From contig JBAZWJ010000013.1 in assembly GCA_041660385.1 (NCBI GenBank), positions 1 to 64,000 of the forward strand: a stretch of DNA of 64,000 nt. The letters run 5' to 3'. This document shows, piece by piece, positions 43,935 to 53,214 of this stretch. Made by a program: the position numbers and the translations under genes. Under the pieces are notes generated by a model, which had not been told where the DNA came from, did not search any database, and saw only the letters and a program-made list of their open reading frames with translations. The stretch's first letter is position 1, and every line of letters starts with the position of its first letter. This DNA is from DYJE01 sp041660385. Its GTDB lineage: Bacteria; Desulfobacterota; Desulfobacteria; Desulfobacterales; Desulfolunaceae.

Positions 43935-44351
43935 ATGAGTGTTTCATCGTATTTCGACAAAGTGCGTATCCAGAGCGTGAGGGACATCCTGAACGAGGAA
44001 CTGATCGATTCGGGAATGTATCAGGCCATACTCACGGATATGGGTGGCAATATCATCGCCCAGCAGGACAGCGGCGACGCCCTTTATGACGTCATGTCCC
44101 TTGCTGTTCTTGCAGCGAGCAACATCGGCTCCCTCGCTGCCATGACGAATATCATAGGGGAAAAAGAGTTCCCCATGTTCATCCTGAAAGGTGAAAGGGA
44201 TAATATCCATTTCAACAAGGTTACGGATGACCTTTTTCTGATCACCCTGTTCAACAGGGAGCTGTCCCTTGCTTTTGTCCGCACGCGTATTGAAGCTGCC
44301 ATCAAAAGCATCCTGGCCCTGATCAAACATTGTGACATCCCTTTCAGTTAA
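43935..44351 (+). CDS. Roadblock/LC7 (MglB-like) domain protein
   Basis: A 138-residue protein with one roadblock/LC7 fold: SVRDILNEELIDSGMYQAIL, DMGGNIIAQQDS, SLAVLAASNIGSLAAMTNII and ITLFNRELSLAFVRTRIEAA follow the helix-strand order of the family. Such proteins regulate small Ras-like GTPases (MglB is the GAP for MglA), but no GTPase gene is nearby. ATG 43935 is chosen; a TTG at 43929 adds only two codons. Confidence 0.8.
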   Translation: MSVSSYFDKVRIQSVRDILNEELIDSGMYQAILTDMGGNIIAQQDSGDALYDVMSLAVLAASNIGSLAAMTNIIGEKEFPMFILKGERDNIHFNKVTDDLFLITLFNRELSLAFVRTRIEAAIKSILALIKHCDIPFS

Positions 44352-44387
44352 AACGCCGGACGACAAGTGACATTTTGTTTTGAATCC

Positions 44388-44431
44388 AAAATGGGACAAT
44401 CATCTGGCGGGTTTGGAACCCGCCGCGACGA
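44388..44431. repeat. Degenerate GCGGGTTTGGAACCCGC repeat
   Basis: GGCGGGTTTGGAACCCGCC forms a short hairpin with flanks (CAAAATGGGACAATCATC) related to the repeat at 61265-61349. It lies between the roadblock and ExeA-like genes. Confidence 0.5.
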
Positions 44432-44481
44432 TGATTTAGGAAATATGGAATTACAAGCCGGGTAAAACAGCGCAATAAACC

Positions 44482-46248
44482 ATGTACAAAAAATTTTTCG
44501 GCTTCAAGGAAAGACCCTTTCAGCTCGTCCCCAATCCGGCGTACCTTTACCTCAGCAAATGCCATGAGGAAGCCCTGGCCCACCTGAGTTACGCCATATC
44601 CCAGGGCGACGGATTCGTTGAAATCATCGGAGAAGTGGGAACAGGCAAAACCACCATGTGCCGTGTGTTTCTCGAAAGCCTGAACACCGGCATCGAAGCT
44701 GCGTACATCTTCAATCCCAAACTGGACTCCATCCAGCTTCTGAAAGCGGTGAATGACGATTTCGGCATTGATTCCTCTCCGGACAACATCAAGGAACTGA
44801 TCGACATCCTGAACCGTTTTCTCATGGAAAAGAAGGCAGAAGGGAAAAAGATCATCCTGATCATCGACGAAGCTCAGAATCTCACCATCGAAGTTCTGGA
44901 ACAGCTTCGCCTGCTTTCAAACCTGGAAACCACCACCAGCAAGCTGATTCAGGTCATCCTTGTGGGCCAGCCCGAACTGGGAGATATTCTGGATTCCCAT
45001 GAACTCCGGCAACTTGGGCAACGCATCACCCTGTCCTGCCGTCTTCTGCCATTGAACCAGACGGAAACCATGGAGTACATCCGGCACCGTCTCTACGTGG
45101 CATCGGGAAGCCCTCCAACGAAATTCTCCTATGCTGCTGTCAGGGAAGTCCACAAGTTTTCCCGGGGCATACCACGCCTGATCAATATCGTCTGTGACAG
45201 GGCGCTGCTCACCGCCTACGTCATGAACAGCCGCAATATCACCCTTGCCATCGTGAAAAAGGCCATCAAAGAACTGGCCATCAAACGGAGGCAAACTTAC
45301 CGGAAATATCTTACCCCTGCGTTTTCACTGGGGTTGTTCGTTTTTTTCCTACTGGTGTTTCTTTACATCCGCTCGGGCCATGACAGCCTGGGAGCAAAAC
45401 AAACCATACCCGGGGCGACGGCTGAATCATCCGAATCCGAAGAAGGCCAGGGTACCAAGCCCCCGGAGGCCGGTTCGGCCAATTTTCCCATGCCCGTTGA
45501 AAAATACCCCATTGTCAAAGATGGCAAAACAGTGGACGGTGCCTTTGACGAAGGTCTTTTCGTTGGACCGCCCGGTACTCGGGGTGAAGCAGTCCAGGAG
45601 CACACCCGTAAAGCCGCTCTCCAGACCGTGCTCCGTCTCTGGGATGACGATCTTGCCGTATCAGGCAAACTGGACACACTGACCGACGACGCCACCTATT
45701 TCAACCTCGGATCAAGGATGAACGGTTATTCTCTGTACCAGGTGAACGATGACTTTGCTCTGGTCCAGAACCTGAATCTTCCCGCCATCGGTGAGTTCTT
45801 CATGCCAGGCTACGAAGGCCCTATTTACCTTGTTCTCAAGGGCATGAAAGGTGAAAAGATGGTTCTGGATCAAGGCAACGGAAAGAACCTGATCATGAGC
45901 AGAATTGAGGTCGACCAGCAGTGGACTGGCGTGGCCTATGTGTTGTGGAAAAATTTTCTGGGGTGTGTGGGAACCATCCCCGGTTCGGCTCCCGAAGAGT
46001 CCATACTCAGCCTGAAAATGCTTCTCAGAGATATTGGTTATGAAACCATCGACATCAATGCGGTCTACGACAAGGAAACGGAAAAAATCGTCAAGACCAT
46101 TCAGAAAAAATACGGGTTCAAGGCTGACGGGAAAGTGGATGATCTGACCAAAATTGTTATTTATAATGAAAAACGAGCGTTCCCAATACCTTATGTTTTA
46201 CCAGACAAGACGCCGGAAGAGTCTCCGGAAAAACCGGTTAAAGGTTGA
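44482..46248 (+). CDS. gspA: ExeA/GspA-like AAA+ ATPase with peptidoglycan-binding domain
   Basis: A 588-residue protein. The N-terminal AAA+ domain (about 1-265) opens MYKKFFGFKERPFQLVPNP and has Walker A GEVGTGKTT and Walker B ILIIDEAQN. One membrane segment (about 275-295) leads to a periplasmic part that ends in a peptidoglycan-binding domain (about 515-570, AVYDKETEKIVKTIQKKYGF). This is the ExeA/GspA layout. With GspB it helps insert the type II secretin through peptidoglycan. The gspB-like gene follows 30 bases later. No other type II secretion genes lie in the window. Confidence 0.92.
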   Translation: MYKKFFGFKERPFQLVPNPAYLYLSKCHEEALAHLSYAISQGDGFVEIIGEVGTGKTTMCRVFLESLNTGIEAAYIFNPKLDSIQLLKAVNDDFGIDSSPDNIKELIDILNRFLMEKKAEGKKIILIIDEAQNLTIEVLEQLRLLSNLETTTSKLIQVILVGQPELGDILDSHELRQLGQRITLSCRLLPLNQTETMEYIRHRLYVASGSPPTKFSYAAVREVHKFSRGIPRLINIVCDRALLTAYVMNSRNITLAIVKKAIKELAIKRRQTYRKYLTPAFSLGLFVFFLLVFLYIRSGHDSLGAKQTIPGATAESSESEEGQGTKPPEAGSANFPMPVEKYPIVKDGKTVDGAFDEGLFVGPPGTRGEAVQEHTRKAALQTVLRLWDDDLAVSGKLDTLTDDATYFNLGSRMNGYSLYQVNDDFALVQNLNLPAIGEFFMPGYEGPIYLVLKGMKGEKMVLDQGNGKNLIMSRIEVDQQWTGVAYVLWKNFLGCVGTIPGSAPEESILSLKMLLRDIGYETIDINAVYDKETEKIVKTIQKKYGFKADGKVDDLTKIVIYNEKRAFPIPYVLPDKTPEESPEKPVKG

Positions 46249-46278
46249 AAGAAACCTTGTCGGATCAGGAGGAGATCA

Positions 46279-47070
46279 GTGAGTTCAATTCTTGACGCCT
46301 TAAAAAAATTGGAAAGCGAGAAAGATGAAAACGAGCAGGATTTCACATGGCCCCAGCATGTGAATACCCGGCTGACGCTTTCGGAGCAGCTCAAAAAAAA
46401 ATACGGGAACCGTTTATGGATGGGGCTCGGCGGATTCATTTTTCTTGTTGTCTCAGTTGTTTTTCTTGTGGCAGGTTCTGGGGAAAAAAAGAATCCTGAT
46501 CAGGCGGGGGCTTCTCTATCTGATAAAAAAGCTGTGGCCGTGACAGACGACGCTGTTCCCAGGAACGAAACCATCGACGATGCCATGGCCTTTGATGAAA
46601 CGGTTCAAAGGCCTCCGGCCATAGCAAAAGACCCGGACAACGAAGAAGAACTGCCGGAAGAAGCCATGGTTGTTGACAACGAAAGCCAGTCGGGCCTTGA
46701 CGCCCTTGCTGCTCTTGTCAGCGGAAAAAAATCAAGCATTCTCAACAACCCCAGATCAGATGTTAAAGGAAGGGAAACGACCTCCAGCAAGGTGGAACAG
46801 ACCGCCGACTTTGACAGAAAAGTATCAGAACTCATTAAAAAAATACCGAAAAATATCATTCCGCCGCAGAGAACAGTGGAAAACACCTGGCTCACCCTCC
46901 ACGCCATTTCCTGGTCCAGCAACCCGTTAAACCGCATTGCCGTTATCAACTCTCAGATTGTAAAAGAAGGACGGCGGGTTGAAGGCGGGCTTGTGAAACG
47001 GATCGACAAGGATTACGTGGTCATCGAAAAAGACGGCGAAGATCTGATGCTTCCCTTCAACAACCATTGA
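46279..47070 (+). CDS. gspB: GspB-like general secretion pathway protein
   Basis: A 263-residue protein beginning MSSILDALKKLESEKDE, the hallmark of GspB/ExeB. A membrane segment sits at about 52-72 and the periplasmic C-terminal GspB domain (PF16537) at about 200-263, with LHAISWSSNPLNRIAVIN and EGRRVEG. The GTG start has a strong GGAGGAG site. It forms a two-gene operon with the ExeA-like ATPase and should form the inner-membrane complex with it. Confidence 0.9.
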   Translation: MSSILDALKKLESEKDENEQDFTWPQHVNTRLTLSEQLKKKYGNRLWMGLGGFIFLVVSVVFLVAGSGEKKNPDQAGASLSDKKAVAVTDDAVPRNETIDDAMAFDETVQRPPAIAKDPDNEEELPEEAMVVDNESQSGLDALAALVSGKKSSILNNPRSDVKGRETTSSKVEQTADFDRKVSELIKKIPKNIIPPQRTVENTWLTLHAISWSSNPLNRIAVINSQIVKEGRRVEGGLVKRIDKDYVVIEKDGEDLMLPFNNH

Positions 47071-47249
47071 CACCGGTGTCATGTTTCTTCACCTGTGCCG
47101 CTGGTTCTGATTTGTTTCTTGACACCTCTTTCGGATCACTTTAATAACAATCTTTCTGTGTGCTTTTTGCGGATTGGGAATCATCGACCAGGTGTTGATT
47201 CCAAGTTTCGTTCAAGACGATATGAGAAGCGGGCGTGCATGTGTATACG

Positions 47250-47327
47250 TGATGGGTTACGCTCCCGCTCCACCCATCCTACATTTTCTCACCCGTAGGA
47301 TGGGTGGAGCCTGAGCTTAACCCATCA
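47250..47327. repeat. Inverted pair of GTAGGATGGGTGGAGC repeats
   Basis: A reverse copy (47250-47282) and a forward copy (47295-47327) are separated by 12 bases, forming a long hairpin. It lies just upstream of the DUF2760 gene and could act as a terminator for the gsp operon. Confidence 0.75.
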
Positions 47328-47360
47328 TGGTATTAAACAGCGAAAATATAAGGAGACAAT

Positions 47361-48116
47361 ATGGATCGAGTAAACGGTATGTCCGGACGTTTTTTACTTT
47401 GGCTTGTGTTTTTAATGGTGATACTGGTGGCCGCCCTTGATGGTCTGCTGTACATGGGAATCAATATCATGGTGATCAAAGCCGGAGAAAGCCAGGCATT
47501 GGCCGGTGGAATGGCATTTCAGGAAAGTCTCGACTCTTTCCTGTTCATCAAACCCTGGTTTCTGAAAGCGTTCGTTCCTGGGACCATGGCCTTGGCACTC
47601 CTTTTCTCCATGATTTTCTATTTCGTTCTGGGTTACATCGTCCGGCTTGATTATAAAAGCCCGGACGCAGCTACCACACCGGCATCAGGCAAAGCTGCCG
47701 ATCCCGATCAGGAACAGATCGAAGAAAAAGCGAAGGCCAGACTGTTCGTCCATCTCCTTTCCGTTCTCCAGAGTGAAGGACGGCTTCTCGACTTCTTCTC
47801 GGAAAAAATGGACGGCTACGATGACGCCCAGATCGGAGCCGCTGTCCGCCATATCCACGATCAATGCTCACGAACCCTCGACAAATACCTTCAACTGGAA
47901 CCGGTGATGGACAAAGCCGAAGGCGAAACCGTGACTATCGAAGCAGGTTTCGATCCATCGGTTGTCAAGCTCACTGGCGATGTGGTGGGTAATCCCCCTT
48001 TTACGGGAATCCTGCGACACAAAGGCTGGAAGGCCTCAAAACTGGATATCCCCAAACTTTCCCAGCAGGCCAACCCGGAAATCCTTGCCCCTGCTGAAGT
48101 GGAAATAAAACCCTAA
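47361..48116 (+). CDS. DUF2760 membrane protein
   Basis: A 251-residue protein with two membrane segments (about 10-35 and 70-95) and a cytoplasmic domain. That domain begins FVHLLSVLQSEGRLLDFFSEKMDGYDDAQIGAAVR and contains EPVMDKAEGETVTI and the TGILRHKGWKA segment, all hallmarks of DUF2760 (PF10816). Genes of this family typically precede DnaK-like genes, as here, so a membrane-associated chaperone complex is a fair inference; no biochemical function is known. It has a strong AAGGAGACAAT ribosome-binding site. Confidence 0.88.
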   Translation: MDRVNGMSGRFLLWLVFLMVILVAALDGLLYMGINIMVIKAGESQALAGGMAFQESLDSFLFIKPWFLKAFVPGTMALALLFSMIFYFVLGYIVRLDYKSPDAATTPASGKAADPDQEQIEEKAKARLFVHLLSVLQSEGRLLDFFSEKMDGYDDAQIGAAVRHIHDQCSRTLDKYLQLEPVMDKAEGETVTIEAGFDPSVVKLTGDVVGNPPFTGILRHKGWKASKLDIPKLSQQANPEILAPAEVEIKP

Positions 48117-48138
48117 CATATTCTCTATACAAAGCAAT

Positions 48139-48180
48139 CATGACGCCGCAGGGCCGGGTTCCAAACCCGCCCGGCCCCAA
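48139..48180. repeat. GGGTTCCAAACCCG hairpin repeat
   Basis: GGGCCGGGTTCCAAACCCGCCCGGCCC forms a strong hairpin in the DUF2760-Hsp70 gap. It belongs to the GCGGGTT repeat group. Confidence 0.6.
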
Positions 48181-48244
48181 ACACCAAATACATATAGGCG
48201 TTTGAACCATCATCTTTGCAAACAGTAACAAGGCAGAACAGAAC

Positions 48245-50059
48245 ATGAAAGACGCACGATACATCATCGGCATAGATCTGGGAACCACCAACACCGTGGC
48301 AGCTTACACCCTTGCCCAGCCCGAAGACGCTGATCAGGCGGCCATCACCATTTTCCAGGTTCCCCAGCTCGTGGGACACGGAAGCGTTGCCAGCCGGGAG
48401 ATTCTCCCCTCGTTTCTTTTTCTTGCCGAAACCCACGATGTGGAAAAAGGCGGCCTCGCCCTTCCATGGAACGATAAAAATTCCATTGCCGTGGGCGAAT
48501 TCGGACGCAACCGGGGTGAAGAAATCCCCATGCGGCTGATCTCATCCGCTAAATCATGGCTCTGCCACACCCTGGTGGACCGGAACAAAGCCATTCTGCC
48601 CTGGAAAGGTGAAGAAAGCCTGGCAAAAATGTCACCGGTGCAGGCATCAGCGGCTGTTCTCAGCCATCTCCGGGATGCATGGAATCACACCATGGCGGCG
48701 GACGACCCTTTGAACGCCATGGAATTCCAGGATATCCACATCACCGTCCCCGCATCGTTTGATGCCGTTGCCCGTGAACTTACCGTCAAAGCCGCTCACA
48801 TGGCTGGCTTTGAGCACATCACCCTTCTTGAAGAACCCCAAGCTGCCTTTTATGCCTGGATCGATGATCAAAAAAATGCCTTCAGAAAAGCCGTGAAAAA
48901 AGGCGATCTTGTTCTGGTCTGCGACGTGGGCGGCGGCACCAGTGACTTCAGCCTGATCAGAATTTCGGAAAATCTGGGAGAACTTGATCTGGAACGCCTT
49001 TGCGTGGGAAATCACCTTCTGGTGGGCGGAGACAACATGGATCTGGCCCTTGCTTACACCATCGCCAGGAAATTCGAGCAAAAGGGAACACGGCTTGACG
49101 ACTGGCAGATGCGCGGCCTTGCCCACACCTGCCGAAGAGCCAAAGAAAAAATACTTTCCGATGAACAAACGGAGGCAGTGCCCGTAACAGTATTGGGCCG
49201 TGGCACCAGCCTTATTGGCGGAACATTGAGGGAAATCCTGCTCCAGACCGACACCGACGCCGTGATTCTGAATGGATTCTTTCCCCTGTGCCAACCCACG
49301 GACAGGCCCCGTGAACAACGGCGATCCGGATTGAGAGAACTGGGCCTGGCCTACGAGTCTGATCCTTCTATCACAAGGCACCTTGCCGCCTTTCTTGCCA
49401 TGAACACAAAAAGTGACGGAACGTTCGATATCCCTGATGCTGTCCTGTTCAACGGCGGCGTCATGAAATCAGCAAAAATAAGGCGACGTATTCTTGATCT
49501 CCTATCATCCTGGAGCACAACACTCGGCCAGACCAAAGAGGTTCGTGAAATCACCTCCGTGGATTTTGATCTGTCCGTGGCCCGTGGAGCAGCCTATTAC
49601 GGCCTTGCCCGGCGCGGAAAAGGCATACGGATCAGAGCAGGTCTTGAACGGGCCTACTATGTGGGCATCGAATCATCCATGCCCGCCGTTCCGGGAATGG
49701 TAGCCCCGCTCAAAGCGTTGTGCGTTGCAGCACGAGGCATGGAAGAAGGCACGGACGCCCTGATCGAAACGGAAGAATTCGTCCTGATCACCGGAGAACC
49801 GGTGGTATTCGACATTCTGGGTTCCACCATGCGCAAAGACGATACCCCCGGAACCGTGGTGGACGGCTGGCGTGACGGTGAAATCGAAAACATTGCCATC
49901 ATTGAAACAACCCTTACCGGCGAATCGGGCCGGATGATCCCCGTTTATTTCGAGATAAGCGTCACGGAAATCGGAACCCTGGAGTTCCACTGCGTGTCCA
50001 GAGAAACTGGGGAAAAATGGAAACTGGAATTCAACGTGCGGGATAATTTGACTTTGTAA
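48245..50059 (+). CDS. Hsp70 family protein, divergent (first of pair)
   Basis: A 604-residue protein. Actin-like ATPase motifs are present: IIGIDLGTTNTVAAY (phosphate 1), LVLVCDVGGGTSDFSLI (phosphate 2, about 222) and AVLFNGGVMKSAKIR (adenosine). An LISSAKSWLCH segment marks this subfamily and is shared with the second protein. A beta-sandwich-like C-terminal region of about 130 residues replaces the canonical DnaK substrate-binding domain and lid, and there is no EEVD-like tail. It is probably an ATP-dependent chaperone or client-binding protein working with the DUF2760 and second Hsp70 proteins. AAGG precedes the ATG. Its substrate is unknown. Confidence 0.93.
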   Translation: MKDARYIIGIDLGTTNTVAAYTLAQPEDADQAAITIFQVPQLVGHGSVASREILPSFLFLAETHDVEKGGLALPWNDKNSIAVGEFGRNRGEEIPMRLISSAKSWLCHTLVDRNKAILPWKGEESLAKMSPVQASAAVLSHLRDAWNHTMAADDPLNAMEFQDIHITVPASFDAVARELTVKAAHMAGFEHITLLEEPQAAFYAWIDDQKNAFRKAVKKGDLVLVCDVGGGTSDFSLIRISENLGELDLERLCVGNHLLVGGDNMDLALAYTIARKFEQKGTRLDDWQMRGLAHTCRRAKEKILSDEQTEAVPVTVLGRGTSLIGGTLREILLQTDTDAVILNGFFPLCQPTDRPREQRRSGLRELGLAYESDPSITRHLAAFLAMNTKSDGTFDIPDAVLFNGGVMKSAKIRRRILDLLSSWSTTLGQTKEVREITSVDFDLSVARGAAYYGLARRGKGIRIRAGLERAYYVGIESSMPAVPGMVAPLKALCVAARGMEEGTDALIETEEFVLITGEPVVFDILGSTMRKDDTPGTVVDGWRDGEIENIAIIETTLTGESGRMIPVYFEISVTEIGTLEFHCVSRETGEKWKLEFNVRDNLTL

Positions 50060-50093
50060 TTTTTATTCTGTTCGATTTTATTTGCCTCCGGCG

Positions 50094-50389
50094 GCCCTTC
50101 CGGGGACCAGATTTTAAAAATCTGGACAAATGGTTATATTCAATGCAGTTTCTTTAACATATGTAACCGACGAAACGTTGTAGGGGCGACCCGCTGGTCG
50201 CCCAAACTGATATACAATCAACGTTTATGGTTATGCGGGGCAGGGCGACCAGCGGGTCGCCCCTACGGTCATCGCATAAATTAAAATGAGCGTTGTAATA
50301 ATATTTCTTACGGAAACGACATTGTGGTTATATTATACCCGTTTGTCAAACTTTTCAAAAGTTTGGCCCCCGGCAGGGCCGCCGGAGGC
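50094..50389. repeat. Nested palindrome of about 300 bp between the hsp70 genes
   Basis: The outer arms are GCCTCCGGCGGCCC (50094) and GGGCCGCCGGAGGC (to 50389), continuing inward through CCAGATTTTAAAAATCTGG versus CAAACTTTTCAAAAGTTTGG. Next come CAATGCAGTTTC (50141) and GGAAACGACATTG (to 50324), then GTAGGGGCGACCCGCTGGTC (50180) and GACCAGCGGGTCGCCCCTAC (to 50266). The inner 50141-50324 segment is a full MITE-like element. This occupies nearly the whole 50060-50421 gap. Confidence 0.8.
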
Positions 50390-50421
50390 TTCAAAGTAAA
50401 AATAATAAGCGAATAAATATA

Positions 50422-53214
50422 ATGACCGTTTCTGATTCCATCAGCTACATCATAGGCATTGACCTGGGGACCACCAATTCCGCTGTGTCTTATGTGGATT
50501 TGAACGCCAAGGATCCACGGGAGATTCACATCTTCCATGTACCCCAGCTCACCGGACCCGGTGAAATTGCGCGGGAAAAAGTTCTGCCCTCGTTTCTTTA
50601 TATTCCGGGAGATTACGACATTCCGACGGAAGCTGTGGTTCACCCTTACAAAACAGCCGAGCGCTGCTTTGCCGGAAGTTTTGCAAGGGATCACGGCTCC
50701 AAAGTCCCTTCACGACTGGTGTCATCGGCCAAAAGCTGGCTCTGTCATCACCAGGCTGACCGAAAAGCCAAAATCCTTCCCTGGGGTTCAAATGAAGACG
50801 TGGCCAAAGTGTCTCCGGTAGCCGCGTCCGCACATTACCTCAGCCATATCCGAAAATCCTGGAATGCGTCAAAAAAAGACGATGAATCCCTGTGGATGGA
50901 ACAGCAGATGGTGGTAATCACCGTCCCAGCATCCTTTGATGAAGTGGCCAGGGAACTCACGATTGAAGCGGCCAAACTCGCCGGATTCAAGAGCATCACC
51001 CTTATTGAAGAACCGCTTGCCGCATTCTACAGCTGGCTCGCCCGTCATGAACAGAACTGGGGAGATCACGTGACACCCGGAGACCTGATTCTGGTGTGTG
51101 ACATTGGAGGCGGAACAACGGACTTCACCCTGATCACACTCCAGGCCACCGAAGGAACGCCGCGTTTCGAGCGTCTTGCCGTGGGCGATCACCTGATTCT
51201 GGGCGGAGACAACATTGATCTGGCTCTTGCCCGCCAAGTGGAACAGGGCTTTGCCAAATCATCCGGCCCCCTTTCCGGCGACCGCTGGAAAAACCTCTGT
51301 CACCAGTGCAGGCGCGCCAAAGAAACCATTCTGGATGGCCGCAGCGAATCTGAAAAAATCATCCTTATGGGTCAGGGTAGCCGCCTTATCGGTGGAACCG
51401 TATCCGGTGACCTCACACGCAGCACCATCGAAGACATCCTTTTGAACGGATTTTTCCCCCTGGTTTCCCCGTCGGACAAAGCCAAACGTCAAGGCCGCAA
51501 AGGCATCAGCGAATTTGGCCTTCCCTACGAGCAGGAACCGTCCATGACGCGACACCTGTGCTGGTTTCTCGAACAGCATCGTGAAGAAATCAACGCCAAG
51601 CTGGGAACATCTCCAGCCCCACGTCATGTGCTTTTCAACGGCGGATCACTTAAACCCATGCTCATCACCGAACGCATCCGTGAATCCATTCGCCACTGGT
51701 TCGGAGATAAGGATCAGGACTTACCCAGCGTTCTGGAAAACAAAGACCCGGATCTTGCTGTGGCCGTAGGTGCCGCCTATTACGGCATGGTGAAACTGGG
51801 CAAAGGCGTTCGGGTGGGAAGCGGCAGTCCCAGATCGTATTATTTAGGACTTTCCCGAACAACGGAAGGAGCTTCCGAACAGGCTGTATGCCTTGTGGAG
51901 CGAGGACTTGACGAAGGCTCCCATGTGGAACTGAAAAACCTTGACCTCACGGTGCTTACCAACCGTCCTGTGAGCTTTGATCTTTTCAGTTCCAGCTTCA
52001 GATCGGGCGATAAAGCCGGAGATCTTGTGGCTCTGGACGCCACCCTTTCTCCCCTTCCCCAGCTCAAAACAGTGATCACCTACGGCAAAAAGAGGGTTGA
52101 AACAGCCCTGCCCGTTCATGTGGAAGCTGATTACACGGAAATGGGGACGTTGGACATCCGCTGCCGGTCCCTTGAAAGCGATCACCGGTGGAAACTGAGT
52201 TTCAGTCTCCGATCCGAAACAACAGCCATCGACATGAAAGACACGGCGATTCTTGACGAAAGCATTCTTGCCCAAAGTGCCGCCGTGATCGAAAACGCCT
52301 TCGCGGTTTGTGACCGGTCCAAAGCCGAAAGCCATACCCTTCTGGCCGGTGTGGGCAAAGCCATTTCATCAGCCGCAGGTTGTACGAAAAATACCTGGCC
52401 TCTCCATCTCCTTAGAAACCTCACCGACGCCCTTCTCCACTGCATGGACGCTAAAAGCCAGAATCCTGAATACGAAAAAACATGGATGAACCTCACCGGA
52501 TTTACTTTGAGACCGGGCATTGGACACGGCTTTGACCCTGAACGAGTCAAACAACTCTGGAAAATCTATAAAAAAGGGCCGTCCTTCACCAACAACGCCC
52601 AGGTAAAAGCCGAATGGTGGATCATGTGGCGGCGTGTGGCGGCAGGACTTAATCCTGGTCAGCAGCGCCAGTTTTTTCAGGATCTTGTTCCCCTCATCGA
52701 TCAGAAAAACAAGAAATCCGGGCTGAAAATCACCGTTCAGGAAAAACGTGAAATATGGATGGCCCTGGCCAATATGGAACGGCTCAGTACCAACGACAAA
52801 AGCCGCCTGGGAAATATCTTGATTGATGAACTGAATCCGGCAAAAGCCATGCCCCAGGATCTCTGGTCCTTGTCCCGATTCGGTTCACGAGAACCGCTTT
52901 ACGGATCGGTGGACCGGGTTGTCCCACCAGCCGAAGCCGGAGTCTGGATCGAGCGGATCATGGCTCAGACATGGCCTGACCCTGTTTTCGTTACAGCGGC
53001 TTTAGTCCGCATGGCCCGGAAAACAGGGGACAGAATGAGGGATATAGATGAGACCTTGATTGTGAAGATGGTTGATTTTATGGAGAAAAATAAGATTCCT
53101 TCAAAAACGATGGAACCCTTGAAAACAGTGGTTTCCTTGAATCGTCAGGAAGAAATCGCGGAGTTTGGGGAATCTTTGCCTGGGGGGATTGTTTTGAATG
53201 AGCGATGGGTGTAG
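50422..53214 (+). CDS. Hsp70 family protein with DUF3731 C-terminal extension
   Basis: A 930-residue protein. The ATPase domain parallels the upstream Hsp70: YIIGIDLGTTNSAVSYV, LVCDIGGGTTDFTLI, HVLFNGGSLKPMLI and LVSSAKSWLCH. After a similar beta-rich region, an extra ~320 residues (about 610-930) are helical, with WPLHLLRNLTDALL, NAQVKAEWWIMWRRVAAGL and PQDLWSLSRFGSREPLYG, matching the DUF3731 type of extension. The pair looks like an ancient duplication. It probably acts as a chaperone-like ATPase with DUF2760. Its TAG stop lies inside the palindromic repeat that follows (GTG TAG GGG), so the last codons may have been reshaped by the insertion. Confidence 0.92.
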   Translation: MTVSDSISYIIGIDLGTTNSAVSYVDLNAKDPREIHIFHVPQLTGPGEIAREKVLPSFLYIPGDYDIPTEAVVHPYKTAERCFAGSFARDHGSKVPSRLVSSAKSWLCHHQADRKAKILPWGSNEDVAKVSPVAASAHYLSHIRKSWNASKKDDESLWMEQQMVVITVPASFDEVARELTIEAAKLAGFKSITLIEEPLAAFYSWLARHEQNWGDHVTPGDLILVCDIGGGTTDFTLITLQATEGTPRFERLAVGDHLILGGDNIDLALARQVEQGFAKSSGPLSGDRWKNLCHQCRRAKETILDGRSESEKIILMGQGSRLIGGTVSGDLTRSTIEDILLNGFFPLVSPSDKAKRQGRKGISEFGLPYEQEPSMTRHLCWFLEQHREEINAKLGTSPAPRHVLFNGGSLKPMLITERIRESIRHWFGDKDQDLPSVLENKDPDLAVAVGAAYYGMVKLGKGVRVGSGSPRSYYLGLSRTTEGASEQAVCLVERGLDEGSHVELKNLDLTVLTNRPVSFDLFSSSFRSGDKAGDLVALDATLSPLPQLKTVITYGKKRVETALPVHVEADYTEMGTLDIRCRSLESDHRWKLSFSLRSETTAIDMKDTAILDESILAQSAAVIENAFAVCDRSKAESHTLLAGVGKAISSAAGCTKNTWPLHLLRNLTDALLHCMDAKSQNPEYEKTWMNLTGFTLRPGIGHGFDPERVKQLWKIYKKGPSFTNNAQVKAEWWIMWRRVAAGLNPGQQRQFFQDLVPLIDQKNKKSGLKITVQEKREIWMALANMERLSTNDKSRLGNILIDELNPAKAMPQDLWSLSRFGSREPLYGSVDRVVPPAEAGVWIERIMAQTWPDPVFVTAALVRMARKTGDRMRDIDETLIVKMVDFMEKNKIPSKTMEPLKTVVSLNRQEEIAEFGESLPGGIVLNERWV

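Noticed and set aside
47095..47298. 67-codon frame after gspB
   Set aside because: It runs into the inverted GTAGGATGGGTGGAGC pair and has no recognisable protein content.
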